Shown here: positions 18,597 to 27,611 of the stretch, one piece after another | Numbering within the stretch: position 1 is the first letter of the stretch | Layout of the letters: each line of letters opens with the position of its first letter | Assembly: GCA_947650155.1 (NCBI GenBank) | Contig: CANSUS010000020.1 | Span: 1 to 57,207, forward strand | Length of the DNA: 57,207 nucleotides | Direction of reading: 5' to 3' | DNA from: an uncultured Lachnospiraceae bacterium | GTDB taxonomy: Bacteria; Bacillota; Clostridia; Lachnospirales; Lachnospiraceae | The notes under the pieces: model-generated | What the model was told of the DNA's origin: nothing | The model's input: the letters and a program-made list of their open reading frames with translations, nothing else | Database searches by the model: none | Translations under genes and position numbers: made by a program

Positions 18597-18787
18597 GAAA
18601 TAAAAATCAAAGATTCTTATTAAAAAGACTGTTATAGCTCTGACACCCACCAAAGCGTACAAAGGAAGAAGTGACAGAACGGAAAATAGTTCATTATTTA
18701 CCCCTCTATATAATATAACGAATTAGAACACCCAAATCTTGCAAAAAATCCAAAAATTTTTTAAAAAATTTAAAAAAAATATTTTTC

Positions 18788-18817
18788 TTGCGTCTTTTTT
18801 GCGGTAAAAGCTATAAT
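18788..18817 (+). promoter_or_regulatory. candidate sigma-A promoter of the radical SAM gene
   Basis: TTGCGT (18788-18793), 18 bases, then a perfect TATAAT (18812-18817), within a very A/T-rich stretch (18720-18787). It lies 42 bases before the start at 18860. Confidence 0.55.
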
Positions 18818-18859
18818 GAAATCATAGAAAAAAGTAAAAAAACAGAACGGAGACCAGCT

Positions 18860-20599
18860 ATGAAATTTCTGCTTACGGCAATTAATGCAAAATATATTCA
18901 TTCCAATCCGGCTGTATATAGTTTAAAGGCATATGCCGGTGAAGAGTTTAAAGAATTTATTGATATTGCAGAGTATACGATCAATCAACGTATGGAAGAG
19001 ATTCTGGCAGGTATATATGAGAAGAAACCGGATATAATAGCATTTTCCTGCTATATCTGGAATTGGGAGATCGTACAACAGTTGATAGAAGAAATACCGA
19101 AGATTATGCCGGAGATTCCTATATGGCTGGGAGGACCGGAGGTTTCTTTTGACGGGGAAAATATATTAAAAAAATATCCACAGCTGACAGGCATTATGAC
19201 AGGGGAAGGGGAAGAAACATTTAAGGAGCTTCTTAATTATTATGTGAACAGGAACGGAGAACCGGGCAATATAGCAGGAATTGTTTTGAAAGAGGGGAAG
19301 ACAAAAGAAAGAGAACTGACGGATATCAGTAAACTTCCATTTTTATATGAAGATACAGAAAAGTTTCAGAACCGTATCATCTATTATGAATCTTCCAGAG
19401 GATGTCCGTACAGATGCAGTTATTGCTTATCCTCCATCGATAAAAAAGTGCGCTTTCGGGCGATAGAAACGGTAAAGCGGGAGTTACAGTTTTTTTTAGA
19501 TCAAAAAGTACCGCAGGTGAAATTTATTGACAGGACTTTTAACTGCAGTCATGAACATGCGTTGGCGGTTTGGCGGTATTTATTGGAAAATGATAACGGT
19601 ATCACCAATTTTCATTTTGAAATTGAAGGAGATATTTTAACAGAAGAAGAAATAAATATATTGAACCGTATGCGTCCGGGGCTGGTTCAGTTAGAAATCG
19701 GCGTACAGTCTACCAATTCTGAAACATTAAAGGAAATTAATCGCTTTACGGATTTTTCACGTCTGAAGAAAGTGGTGGAAAGAATCAGAGAAGGAAAAAA
19801 CATTCATCAACATCTTGACTTGATTGCAGGGCTGCCCTTTGAAGATTACAATCGTTTTATTCGTTCTTTTAACGATGTATATTCGCTGCGTCCTAACCAG
19901 CTTCAATTGGGATTTTTAAAAGTGCTTCAAGGTTCGCCCATGTATGATAAGGTAGAAGAATATGGGATACGGTATATGAATAAACCGCCCTATGAAGTTC
20001 TATGTACAAAATGGCTGTCTTATCAGGAAGTGCTTTACCTAAAGCGAATCGAAGAAATGGTCGAAATGTATTACAACAGTAATCAGTTTACGCATATGCT
20101 TTCCGTATTGGAGCTTTCGTTTGCGCATCCTTTTGCCATGTATGAAAAACTGGCGGACTTTTATCGGGAAAACGGTTATTTTCTGAACAGTCCGTCAAGG
20201 GCATACCGCTATGAGGCGCTGCTTCATTTTGCCTGTATGGCAGATGGAGAAAAAGAAGAGCTTTATAAGGAACTTTTAACTTTTGACATCTATTTACGAG
20301 AAAATATGAAAAGCCGCCCTTCTTTTTCAAAAGAACTGCAGTCGGAAGAAAAAAAACGGATACGGGAGTTTTACACAGGAGAAGAGGAAAAGCCGCGCTA
20401 TTTAAAGGAATATGCAGGGTTCCATGCAAGACAGACTTCCAAAATGACGCATGTGGAATTATTTCATTTTCCTGTATGGCTGGAAGACGGAAAAGAGATT
20501 GTGGAAGGATTTTCAGAAAGCGGAAGATATGTACTGTTCGATTATAAGAGGTGGAATCCGTTAAACGCGGAAGCGGCAGTGCATATTATCGACGAATAG
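18860..20599 (+). CDS. B12-binding domain radical SAM protein (DUF4080-type)
   Basis: A 579-aa protein. Residues ~1-130 look like a cobalamin-binding Rossmann domain (PDIIAFSCYIWNWE, WLGGPEVSFDGE). Residues ~175-370 are the radical SAM core, with the cluster cysteines in CPYRCSYC (Cys182, Cys186, Cys189). The C-terminal ~180 residues resemble DUF4080. The product likely does radical chemistry on an unknown substrate, and members are common in Clostridia next to nth. The ATG at 18860 follows CGGAGACC. An in-frame ATG at 18788 lies in the promoter region and has no ribosome site. The nth gene starts 14 bases after its stop. Confidence 0.88.
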   Translation: MKFLLTAINAKYIHSNPAVYSLKAYAGEEFKEFIDIAEYTINQRMEEILAGIYEKKPDIIAFSCYIWNWEIVQQLIEEIPKIMPEIPIWLGGPEVSFDGENILKKYPQLTGIMTGEGEETFKELLNYYVNRNGEPGNIAGIVLKEGKTKERELTDISKLPFLYEDTEKFQNRIIYYESSRGCPYRCSYCLSSIDKKVRFRAIETVKRELQFFLDQKVPQVKFIDRTFNCSHEHALAVWRYLLENDNGITNFHFEIEGDILTEEEINILNRMRPGLVQLEIGVQSTNSETLKEINRFTDFSRLKKVVERIREGKNIHQHLDLIAGLPFEDYNRFIRSFNDVYSLRPNQLQLGFLKVLQGSPMYDKVEEYGIRYMNKPPYEVLCTKWLSYQEVLYLKRIEEMVEMYYNSNQFTHMLSVLELSFAHPFAMYEKLADFYRENGYFLNSPSRAYRYEALLHFACMADGEKEELYKELLTFDIYLRENMKSRPSFSKELQSEEKKRIREFYTGEEEKPRYLKEYAGFHARQTSKMTHVELFHFPVWLEDGKEIVEGFSESGRYVLFDYKRWNPLNAEAAVHIIDE

Positions 20600-20613
20600 A
20601 GAGGAAATTGGGT

Positions 20614-21297
20614 ATGGCTGAAAAAAAGAGCACAAAGGAGAAACAGCGCGTTAAAGAAATACTGGATCTGTTGGATAAACAGTATGGTACGGATTATGTA
20701 TGCTATCTTCATCATGAAAATGCATGGCAGCTTTTGATAGCGACAATATTGAGCGCACAATGCACGGATGCAAGGGTAAACATTGTCACAGAGGATTTGT
20801 TTCAGAAATACCGTTCGATTGACGATTTCGCAAATGCGAATTTGAAAGAACTGGAGCAGGATATTCATTCCACAGGATTTTATCATAATAAAGCCAAAAA
20901 TATTATTGCCTGCTGCAAAGATTTGAGGGATAAATTTGGGGGAGAAGTGCCGCAACAGATAGAAGAATTGACTTCTCTTGCGGGCGTGGGAAGAAAAACG
21001 GCAAATGTGATACGGGGAAATATTTATCATGACCCGAGTATTGTAGTGGATACTCATGTAAAACGCATTTCCAAAAAACTGGGGTTTACAACGGAGGATG
21101 ATCCGGTAAAAGTAGAGTACGCGCTTATGGAAGTACTGCCAAAGGATCATTGGATTTTATATAATATTCAAATTATTACGTTAGGCAGGCAGATTTGTAA
21201 GGCGCCTACGCCTAAATGTGAAGAGTGCTTTCTGACGAAGCAGTGCAGAGATTATCAAGACCGTATGAACGCTAAAAAACAGAAGGCAGAGAAATGA
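20614..21297 (+). CDS. nth: endonuclease III
   Basis: A 227-aa DNA glycosylase/AP lyase for base excision repair of oxidised pyrimidines. The helix-hairpin-helix is SLAGVGRKTANVI with catalytic Lys128. Catalytic Asp146 sits in VVDTHVKRIS. The 4Fe-4S cluster cysteines are Cys195, Cys202, Cys205 and Cys211, with the family spacing C-X6-C-X2-C-X5-C. Everything needed for activity is present. The ATG at 20614 follows GAGGAAATTGGGT. The stop overlaps the next start by 4 bp, so it is coupled to the exonuclease gene. Confidence 0.97.
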   Translation: MAEKKSTKEKQRVKEILDLLDKQYGTDYVCYLHHENAWQLLIATILSAQCTDARVNIVTEDLFQKYRSIDDFANANLKELEQDIHSTGFYHNKAKNIIACCKDLRDKFGGEVPQQIEELTSLAGVGRKTANVIRGNIYHDPSIVVDTHVKRISKKLGFTTEDDPVKVEYALMEVLPKDHWILYNIQIITLGRQICKAPTPKCEECFLTKQCRDYQDRMNAKKQKAEK

Positions 21298-22022
21298 TGA
21301 TAAAAGATTATTTATGTCTGGATTTGGAGACAACCGGACTGAACCCCAAAACAGAAAAAATAATTGAAATCGGAGCAGTGAGGGTAAGGGACGGAAGGAT
21401 TACAGACAGCTTTGAAAGTCTGGTTGCGCCGGGAAGGCTTCTGGAAGAGCGGATTACGGAACTTACCGGGATTACAGACGATATGTTAAAGAATGCGCCT
21501 GAAAAAGAAGATATTATTCCAAAATTTTTAGAGTTTGCGGGAGACGATATTATAATGGGACACAGTATCCTTTTTGATTATTCTTTTTTAAAAAGGGCGG
21601 CCATAAACTGCAAATGTCAGTTTGAAAAAAGAGGAATCGATACGCTGAAAATAGCGAGGAAATTTTTACCTGATCTTGAGAGCCGGAGTTTGAGTTATTT
21701 ATGTTCTTATTATAAAATCGAGCACAGGGCGCATCGTGCTTTGGAAGATGCGAAAGCAACGGTAAGCCTTTACCAGAAACTGGCGGAGGAATTTTATACA
21801 GAGGAAGATTTCCGTCCTTTTCCACTTATTTATAAAGTGAAAAAGGAATCCCCTGTTACAAAAGCACAGAAAGAAAGGTTATATCATTTGTTTAAGAAGC
21901 ATAAACTAGCTATAGAGGCAGATCAGGAACTACGTGTCTGTCTGAGTATTGAATTGGATAAAATGACAAAAAATGAAGCTAGTCGTTACACTGACCGGAT
22001 TCTTTCAAAATACGGACGATAG
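21294..22022 (+). CDS. 3'-5' exonuclease, DnaQ/DEDDh type
   Basis: A 242-aa exonuclease resembling the DNA polymerase III epsilon subunit. Exo I is CLDLETTGLNP (Asp and Glu near residues 9-11), Exo II GHSILFDYSFLKRA, and Exo III HRALEDAKATVSLYQKL with catalytic His and Asp. The last ~70 residues contain a short SAP-like or unknown extension (KAQKERLYHLFKKHKL...). It overlaps nth by 4 bp. Its 3' end runs 44 bp into the oppositely oriented gene at 21979-22596. It is probably a repair exonuclease. Confidence 0.9.
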   Translation: MMIKDYLCLDLETTGLNPKTEKIIEIGAVRVRDGRITDSFESLVAPGRLLEERITELTGITDDMLKNAPEKEDIIPKFLEFAGDDIIMGHSILFDYSFLKRAAINCKCQFEKRGIDTLKIARKFLPDLESRSLSYLCSYYKIEHRAHRALEDAKATVSLYQKLAEEFYTEEDFRPFPLIYKVKKESPVTKAQKERLYHLFKKHKLAIEADQELRVCLSIELDKMTKNEASRYTDRILSKYGR

Positions 22023-22596
22023 CAGGTTTCATTGCGGAATTCAGTCCTTCGGCAATCTGGAGCAGGCTTTCGATTTTTTGCTGCTGCCCGGTTTTTTGGT
22101 ATATTTCTGACAGAATGGAGTAGGTAGCGCTGACATCTGTTTTCGTGGAAACGGCAAATTCCAAAATGGTTTTTGTTTCATCCGTATACCCGGCTTTGTA
22201 TAAAATCGCCGCCCATTTCTGCAATGTTCGCGCCAAAATAGTATAGTTTTGGTCGTAGTCCATTAATACAGTAATATTCGGCGCGCCATACAGTAATTTT
22301 AAGTCTGTATTGGACAGGCCTGTCAGGTTGACGATTTTTTGCTCGCTCAGGGAGAAAAGAAGTCTGTGGCATTCAGCCACTTCTTCATCCTCTTTCAGTA
22401 TATGCATAGGCAGAAAGTCGAAAGGGATAGAAATATATTCTAGATCATCCAAAGGTTTCTTTCTGGTGTTGTTTGCAGCGGCCTCTCTTTTCCAAAAGGA
22501 AGTTTCCACATCTTCCTCTTTACTGCGCTGTTTTTTCAGCTCATAGAAAAGCCAGAAACAGAATACAATAAAACTTGCAAAAAACGGTATTTTCAT
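21979..22596 (-). CDS. hypothetical membrane-anchored protein with TPR-like C-terminus
   Basis: A 205-aa protein of unknown function. A single N-terminal hydrophobic segment (residues 3-18) is followed by a charged linker and a soluble domain. The C-terminal ~80 residues look like two helical TPR-like pairs (WAAILYKAGYTDETKTILEF, ATYSILSEIYQKTGQQQKIES). It is convergent with the exonuclease gene and the two coding regions share 44 bp. I do not recognise a named family. Coding is supported by the unbroken frame, helical periodicity and membrane anchor. Confidence 0.75.
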   Translation of the reverse strand: MKIPFFASFIVFCFWLFYELKKQRSKEEDVETSFWKREAAANNTRKKPLDDLEYISIPFDFLPMHILKEDEEVAECHRLLFSLSEQKIVNLTGLSNTDLKLLYGAPNITVLMDYDQNYTILARTLQKWAAILYKAGYTDETKTILEFAVSTKTDVSATYSILSEIYQKTGQQQKIESLLQIAEGLNSAMKPAIVRILKESGQCND

Positions 22597-22661
22597 ATAT
22601 AATATCCTTTCAATAACTAAGATTTTTTATGCGTAAGCGTCAGAAAGGCAGGCTTGGCATT

Positions 22662-22769
22662 ATGTTCAATATTCATAATAATAAAACGAAACGTATTATT
22701 TCAGCAATCATCATTGTTATATTGGTAATTGCTATGGTAGTTCCAACTTTAGCATATTTGGTCAATTAA
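22662..22769 (+). CDS. small single-span membrane protein (about 35 aa)
   Basis: The frame encodes MFNIHNNKTKRI followed by a hydrophobic span (IISAIIIVILVIAMVVPTLA) and a short tail. An in-frame ATG at 22629 would add 11 basic residues, but it has no ribosome site, while AAAGGCAGG precedes 22662. Basic residues before the helix predict an N-in topology. The position just before the VanW gene and the clear membrane segment support a real small protein of unknown function. Confidence 0.6.
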   Translation: MFNIHNNKTKRIISAIIIVILVIAMVVPTLAYLVN

Positions 22770-22806
22770 TTCAAATAGTTTGAAAAGCATGTGTGGGAGA
22801 ATAATT

Positions 22807-24369
22807 ATGAAAAAAAGATATTTCAATTTGATTTCGGCAGCAGCGGTAATACTTGCATTTTACCTGACGGGCATTACGGCGGATGCAAAAACGGCGGATG
22901 TGATCCAAACGGGAGTTTATGCGGATCATATTGATTTGTCAGGCATGACGACAAAAGAAGCGGAAGATGCGATCGAAGATTATGTAGAGACATTAGATGA
23001 AGTGGAAATTACTTTTCTTGTTTCGGAAGGCAATGAAGTTACGGCAACAGCAGGTGAACTTGGTCTGAGCTGGGGAAACAGAGAGATTGTGGAAGAAGCA
23101 GTTATGCTGGGAACAGAAGGTAATATTGTGCAAAGATATAAAGCGCTTGCAGATCTGGCCCGGGAAAATAAGGTATATGATATTGAGTTTCTGGTGGATA
23201 AGGATGTTGTTACTGCTCTGATTGAAGAAAGATGTGCAGAATATAATGTGGAAGCGGTAGATTATTCCCTTGTCCGCGATGGAGACGGCTTCAGGGTAGT
23301 AACAGGACAGGCAGGGCTCAAAGTTGATGCAGAGGCTTCTGCAGATAAAGTGACACAGTTTATGGAGAGCGAGTGGAATCATGAACCGGCACAGGTTGAG
23401 ATGGAAGTTGTAGTAGATGAACCGCTTGGGAGTGAGGAAGAGCTTGCTAAAGTAAAAGATATATTAGGAACAAGTACGACCAGTTATTCTACCTCAGGAA
23501 GTTCAAGAAGCGCTAACGTTGCAAATGGCTGTAATTTGATCAATGGTGCGACGATTTATCCGGGTGAAGAATTTTCAGCATATGAGGCAATTTCTCCGTT
23601 CAGTACGGAAAACGGTTATTTTCTTGCAGGTTCCTATTTAAACGGACAGGTAGTGGAAAGTCTTGGCGGCGGTATCTGTCAGGTATCCACGACACTTTAT
23701 AATGCAGTGCTTCAGGCAGAGCTGGAAGTAACGGAAAGACACAATCATTCTATGATTGTAACCTATGTGGAGCCTTCGGCGGACGCTGCCATTGCAGAAT
23801 CTTCAGGAAAAGATTTCAGATTTATCAACAACACAGATTATCCGATTTACATAGAAGGATATACGACACCGGAAAAACAGATTACATTTAATATTTATGG
23901 AGTGGAAGAGAGAGACCCCAACAGAGTGGTTACTTATGAGAGTGTTATTTTATCAGTAACCAATCCGGATACAGAACTGATCTATACGGATGCCGGCAGA
24001 CCGGTAGGGTATGTGTCGGCAGTGCAGAGCGCCCATATTGGTTATAAGGCACAGTTATGGAAGGTGGTGACTGTTAACGGCGTAGAGGAAAGCAGGGAGC
24101 AGATCAACAGCAGCAGTTATAAAATGACGCCAAGGAGTGTGACGATAGGCGTTGCTACAGACAATCCGGATATCTATAATCAGATTATGGCAGCGGTTGC
24201 CACAAGCAATATTGACTATGTAAGGGGAGTGGCAGGCGCGCTTGCTACGGGTGGAGAAATACCACCGGCGCCGGTTGTACCTGTACCCGAAACACCCGTA
24301 GAACAGCCCCAGCCGGAACAGCAGCCTGAGCAACAGCCGCAGCCGGAAGGTGAGATTCCGCCGATTTAA
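22807..24369 (+). CDS. VanW family protein with peptidoglycan-binding-like domains
   Basis: A 520-aa exported or membrane-anchored protein. The N-terminus (MKKRYFNLISAAAVILAFYLTG) is a signal or anchor. Residues ~35-200 resemble the YoaR-type putative peptidoglycan-binding domain (VYADHIDLSGMTTKEAEDAI). Residues ~250-385 are the VanW domain, with NVANGCNLINGATIYPGEEFSA and LGGGICQVSTTLYNAVLQAE. The C-terminus is a low-complexity Pro/Glu/Gln tail. VanW proteins occur in glycopeptide-resistance operons, but solitary chromosomal copies like this one are common in Clostridia and their function is unknown. The start follows GGGAGA. Confidence 0.9.
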   Translation: MKKRYFNLISAAAVILAFYLTGITADAKTADVIQTGVYADHIDLSGMTTKEAEDAIEDYVETLDEVEITFLVSEGNEVTATAGELGLSWGNREIVEEAVMLGTEGNIVQRYKALADLARENKVYDIEFLVDKDVVTALIEERCAEYNVEAVDYSLVRDGDGFRVVTGQAGLKVDAEASADKVTQFMESEWNHEPAQVEMEVVVDEPLGSEEELAKVKDILGTSTTSYSTSGSSRSANVANGCNLINGATIYPGEEFSAYEAISPFSTENGYFLAGSYLNGQVVESLGGGICQVSTTLYNAVLQAELEVTERHNHSMIVTYVEPSADAAIAESSGKDFRFINNTDYPIYIEGYTTPEKQITFNIYGVEERDPNRVVTYESVILSVTNPDTELIYTDAGRPVGYVSAVQSAHIGYKAQLWKVVTVNGVEESREQINSSSYKMTPRSVTIGVATDNPDIYNQIMAAVATSNIDYVRGVAGALATGGEIPPAPVVPVPETPVEQPQPEQQPEQQPQPEGEIPPI

Positions 24370-24414
24370 GGGAATAGGAAAGGAAGAGGAGAATCGGAAA
24401 GGGAAAACAGACAG

Positions 24415-25416
24415 ATGAGACTTGGAAAAATTCCCGAGAACGTTTTAAAGCGTTCAGTATTAAAACAGATGAAAAATAAAAGAGATGAAGTGATAAATGG
24501 CGCAGGCGTAGGGGAAGACTGCGCCATTTTTTCTTTTGATAAGGAAAATTGCGCTGTGAGCATGGCCCCGTCAATGTTTGAAAAGAGCGGATCACCTGAG
24601 TACGCAATTCATAAAGCTGTCAATAATCTGGCAGCGGGAGGCGCCTTTCCGGTAGGCGTTATGCTGACAGTGTTGTTACCGGAGACGATATCGGAAGCGG
24701 AACTAAAGAAGATGATGACAGAGGCAGAAGAAACCTGCAGGAACCTTGGCATTCAATTGACAGGGGGACACACGGAAATTTCCAATGCAGTAACGAGGCC
24801 TGTTTTTATTGCCGCTGGAATTGGCAAAACACAGAAAGGAAAAGAGATACATACAAAGGGAGCAATACCCGGTCAGGAGCTTGTTATCACAAAGTGGATA
24901 GGACTGGAGGGAACCGTGATTCTTGCGAAAGAGAGAAAAGAAGAGTTATTGTTAAAATATCCGCTGCATTTAGTAGAAGAGGCGGAGGATTTTGCGCAAT
25001 ATCTTTCTGTCGTTCCAGAGGCTGCCGCCGCCGTGCAGTCTGGCGCTTTTGTGATGCACGATGCTTCTGAAGGAGGAATTTTTGGCGCACTTTGGGAGCT
25101 CGCTGAAAACTCGGGCGTCGGACTGGAAATTGATTTTAAAAAACTGCCTGTAAAGCAGGAGACAATAGAAATATGCGAATATTTTGATCTGAATCCATAT
25201 GAACTTATTTCAGGCGGTTGTCTGTTAATCGTGACAGATCATGGAACAGATTTAGTAAGAACGTTAGAGAAGCAGAATATACCGGCAGTAGTGGCAGGAA
25301 AGATTACAGATAATCATGACAGGGTCGTCATAAAAGATGGAGAACGCCGTTTTTTGGAACTGCCCAAACCGGACGAAATATATAGAGTGAAAGGGAAAGG
25401 AGTAATCGGAGAATGA
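24415..25416 (+). CDS. AIR synthase-related protein (HypE/ThiL-like fold)
   Basis: A 333-aa protein of the PurM/AIR synthase superfamily, ATP-dependent enzymes that activate substrates by phosphorylation. The N-terminal GKIPENVLKRSVLK and GAGVGEDCAIF match the HypE-like group. HKAVNNLAAGGAFPVGVML, TGGHTEISNAV and MHDASEGGIFGALWE are the conserved glycine-rich parts. No hyp or purine genes are nearby, so the specific reaction is unknown. The stop overlaps the start of the Lrp-type regulator by 4 bp, placing it in an operon with the regulator, aminotransferase and trmL. Confidence 0.82.
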   Translation: MRLGKIPENVLKRSVLKQMKNKRDEVINGAGVGEDCAIFSFDKENCAVSMAPSMFEKSGSPEYAIHKAVNNLAAGGAFPVGVMLTVLLPETISEAELKKMMTEAEETCRNLGIQLTGGHTEISNAVTRPVFIAAGIGKTQKGKEIHTKGAIPGQELVITKWIGLEGTVILAKERKEELLLKYPLHLVEEAEDFAQYLSVVPEAAAAVQSGAFVMHDASEGGIFGALWELAENSGVGLEIDFKKLPVKQETIEICEYFDLNPYELISGGCLLIVTDHGTDLVRTLEKQNIPAVVAGKITDNHDRVVIKDGERRFLELPKPDEIYRVKGKGVIGE

Positions 25417-25895
25417 GAGAAGAACTGTTATCCGTTATAGAAAAAAACAGCCGCATGGATTTAAAGGAACTTGCGGTAATACTTGGAGTTTCGGAAATAG
25501 AGGTGGTAAATGAACTTGCAAGTCTGGAAAAAGAAGGAATTATTTGTGGCTATCATACGCTGATCAACTGGGAAAAAACATCTGTTGAAAAAGTAAGCGC
25601 GTTGATTGAAGTGCGTGTAACGCCGCAAAGAGGGCAGGGATTTGACAATATTGCAGAGAGAATTTATAAGTATCCTGAGGTAGACGCAGTCTATCTGATT
25701 TCAGGCAGATATGATCTTCTTGTATCTTTAGAGGGAAAGAGCTTAAAAGAAGTGGCGCAGTTTGTATCGGATAAGCTTTCTACATTAGACAGCGTCTTAA
25801 GTACAGCAACCCATTTTATATTGAAGAAATATAAAGATCATGGCACTGTGATCTCCAAAAAAAACGAAGATGAAAGGGAGAAGATTATGCCATGA
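25413..25895 (+). CDS. Lrp/AsnC family transcriptional regulator
   Basis: A 160-aa regulator. The N-terminal helix-turn-helix (MDLKELAVILGVSEIEVVNELASLEKEGII) is followed by the RAM/AsnC ligand-binding domain (ALIEVRVTPQRGQGFDNIAERI, VYLISGRYDLLVSLEG). Members respond to amino acids. The 4-bp overlaps with the genes on both sides and the following aminotransferase suggest control of an amino-acid-related function. The pairing of such a regulator with a downstream class I/II aminotransferase is common in Clostridia. The effector is not known. Confidence 0.92.
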   Translation: MREELLSVIEKNSRMDLKELAVILGVSEIEVVNELASLEKEGIICGYHTLINWEKTSVEKVSALIEVRVTPQRGQGFDNIAERIYKYPEVDAVYLISGRYDLLVSLEGKSLKEVAQFVSDKLSTLDSVLSTATHFILKKYKDHGTVISKKNEDEREKIMP

Positions 25896-27073
25896 GAAAT
25901 CCATTAGCTGATAAAGTTGTAGATATTAAGCCGTCGGGCATTCGTAAATTTTTTGATATTGTAAACGAGATGGAGGATGTGATTTCTCTTGGAGTAGGCG
26001 AACCGGATTTTGATACGCCCTGGCATATCAGGGATGAGGGGATCTATTCTTTAGAAAGAGGACGGACCTTTTATACATCCAATGCAGGATTAAAGGAACT
26101 GAGGATGGAAATTTGTAATTATATGGACAGGAAACTTTCCGTACATTACCATTATAATGATGAGGTTCTGATAACGGTGGGCGGATCTGAAGCAATCGAT
26201 CTGGCGCTGCGCGCAATGCTCAATCCGGGAGAAGAAGTATTGATACCGCAGCCCTGTTTTGTTTCTTATGAACCCTGTACCATTCTGGCAGGTGGTATTC
26301 CTGTCATTATTGAATTAAAAGAAAAAAATGAATTTCGGTTAACTGCAGAGGAACTTTTGAACGCAGTTACTGAAAAAACGAAAGTTTTAGTATTACCGTT
26401 TCCGAACAATCCGACCGGCGCCATTTTGGAGAGAAAGGATCTGGAGGAAATTGCAAAGATAGTGGAAGAAAAAGATCTCTTTGTTATTTCTGATGAAATT
26501 TACAGCGAATTATTTTATCATGACGATAAATATGTATCGATAGTCAATATGCCGGGAATGAAGGAAAGAACAATTCTGATCAACGGATTTTCCAAGTCTT
26601 ATGCGATGACAGGCTGGCGGCTGGGTTATGCCTGTGGACCGAAAGACATCATAAAACAGATGACAAAGATACATCAGTTTGCTATTATGTGTGCGCCGAC
26701 AACAAGCCAATATGCGGCAATAGAGGCATTGAAAAACGGGGACGATGATGTGGAGGAGATGCGGAAAGAATATAACCGCAGAAGGCGGTATCTGCTCTAT
26801 GCTTTTAATGAAATGGGGCTGCCTTGTTTCGAGCCCTATGGCGCTTTTTATGTATTTCCCTGTATTAAGCAGTTTGGAGTGACAAGCGATGAATTTGCCA
26901 CCCGTTTTTTGAAGGAAGAAAAGGTGGCGGTAGTGCCGGGAACGGCATTTGGGGACTGTGGAGAAGGATACCTGCGTATTTCTTATGCGTATTCGCTGGA
27001 AAATTTGAAAGCGGCGGTGGGAAGACTGGAAAACTTTGTAAAGCGGTTAAAATTAGAAATGACTGAGGAATAA
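25892..27073 (+). CDS. PLP-dependent aminotransferase class I/II
   Basis: A 393-aa fold type I enzyme transferring amino groups between amino and keto acids. The PLP lysine lies in NGFSKSYAMTGWRLGY. FPNNPTGAIL and ISDEIYSELFY supply the PLP ring Asn and Asp/Tyr region, and YLRISYAYSLENL contains the substrate-carboxylate arginine. Length is normal. The start overlaps the Lrp regulator stop (ATGA), so the two are coupled. Substrate specificity (aspartate, aromatic or alanine type) cannot be decided from motifs alone. Confidence 0.93.
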   Translation: MRNPLADKVVDIKPSGIRKFFDIVNEMEDVISLGVGEPDFDTPWHIRDEGIYSLERGRTFYTSNAGLKELRMEICNYMDRKLSVHYHYNDEVLITVGGSEAIDLALRAMLNPGEEVLIPQPCFVSYEPCTILAGGIPVIIELKEKNEFRLTAEELLNAVTEKTKVLVLPFPNNPTGAILERKDLEEIAKIVEEKDLFVISDEIYSELFYHDDKYVSIVNMPGMKERTILINGFSKSYAMTGWRLGYACGPKDIIKQMTKIHQFAIMCAPTTSQYAAIEALKNGDDDVEEMRKEYNRRRRYLLYAFNEMGLPCFEPYGAFYVFPCIKQFGVTSDEFATRFLKEEKVAVVPGTAFGDCGEGYLRISYAYSLENLKAAVGRLENFVKRLKLEMTEE

Positions 27074-27079
27074 CAGAAG

Positions 27080-27577
27080 ATGAACATTGTTTTATTTCAG
27101 CCGGAGATTCCGGCAAATACCGGTAATATAGGACGAACCTGCGTGGCGACGGATACGAAGCTGCATTTGATTGAACCGCTGGGGTTTCGTCTGAATGAAA
27201 AGGAGATCAAACGTGCCGGAATGGATTACTGGGAGCATTTGGATGTTACACGGTATATCAATTTTGATGATTTTCTGAAGAAAAATAAAAACGCCAGAAT
27301 ATGGATGGCAACTACCAAGGCAAAACGTGTCTATACAGAAGTTTCTTACGGACCGGACGATTATATTATGTTTGGAAAAGAAAGCGCCGGTATTCCGGAA
27401 GAAATTCTGGTAGAAAATGAAGAGACCTGTATTCGTATTCCCATGCTGGAAAAGATACGATCTTTAAATTTATCCAATTCCGTAGCGATAGTATTGTATG
27501 AGGCGCTGCGTCAGAATCAGTTCTCCCATATGCAGCTGGAGGGAGAACTGCACAGGCTGCAGTGGCATAAAGAATAA
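27080..27577 (+). CDS. trmL: tRNA (cytidine(34)-2'-O)-methyltransferase
   Basis: A 165-aa SPOUT-class enzyme that 2'-O-methylates the wobble base of certain leucine tRNAs using SAM. Motif 1 is QPEIPANTGNIGRTCVAT. The knot-forming motifs 2 and 3 are IMFGKESAGIPEEI and IPMLEKIRSLNLSNSVAIVLYEALR. Its short length without an extra RNA-binding domain fits TrmL (YibK). It starts 6 bases after the aminotransferase, so it is co-transcribed, although no functional link is apparent. Confidence 0.95.
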   Translation: MNIVLFQPEIPANTGNIGRTCVATDTKLHLIEPLGFRLNEKEIKRAGMDYWEHLDVTRYINFDDFLKKNKNARIWMATTKAKRVYTEVSYGPDDYIMFGKESAGIPEEILVENEETCIRIPMLEKIRSLNLSNSVAIVLYEALRQNQFSHMQLEGELHRLQWHKE

Positions 27578-27611
27578 AATTCAGATATTTTTCGTGAATA
27601 TGCAAATGGCT

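Noticed and set aside
18597-18787. Non-coding RNA gene between galT and the radical SAM gene
   Set aside because: Beyond the terminator and promoter the stretch is only A/T-rich, with no stable stem or conserved motif that I can see.
22807-24369. Glycopeptide resistance locus because of the VanW domain
   Set aside because: No vanH, vanA/B, vanX, vanR or vanS genes are adjacent. Solitary VanW proteins are common in Clostridia.
24415-25416. hydrogenase maturation factor HypE
   Set aside because: Although the fold is HypE-like, there are no hyp or hydrogenase genes and no typical HypE C-terminal cysteine (the end is VKGKGVIGE).
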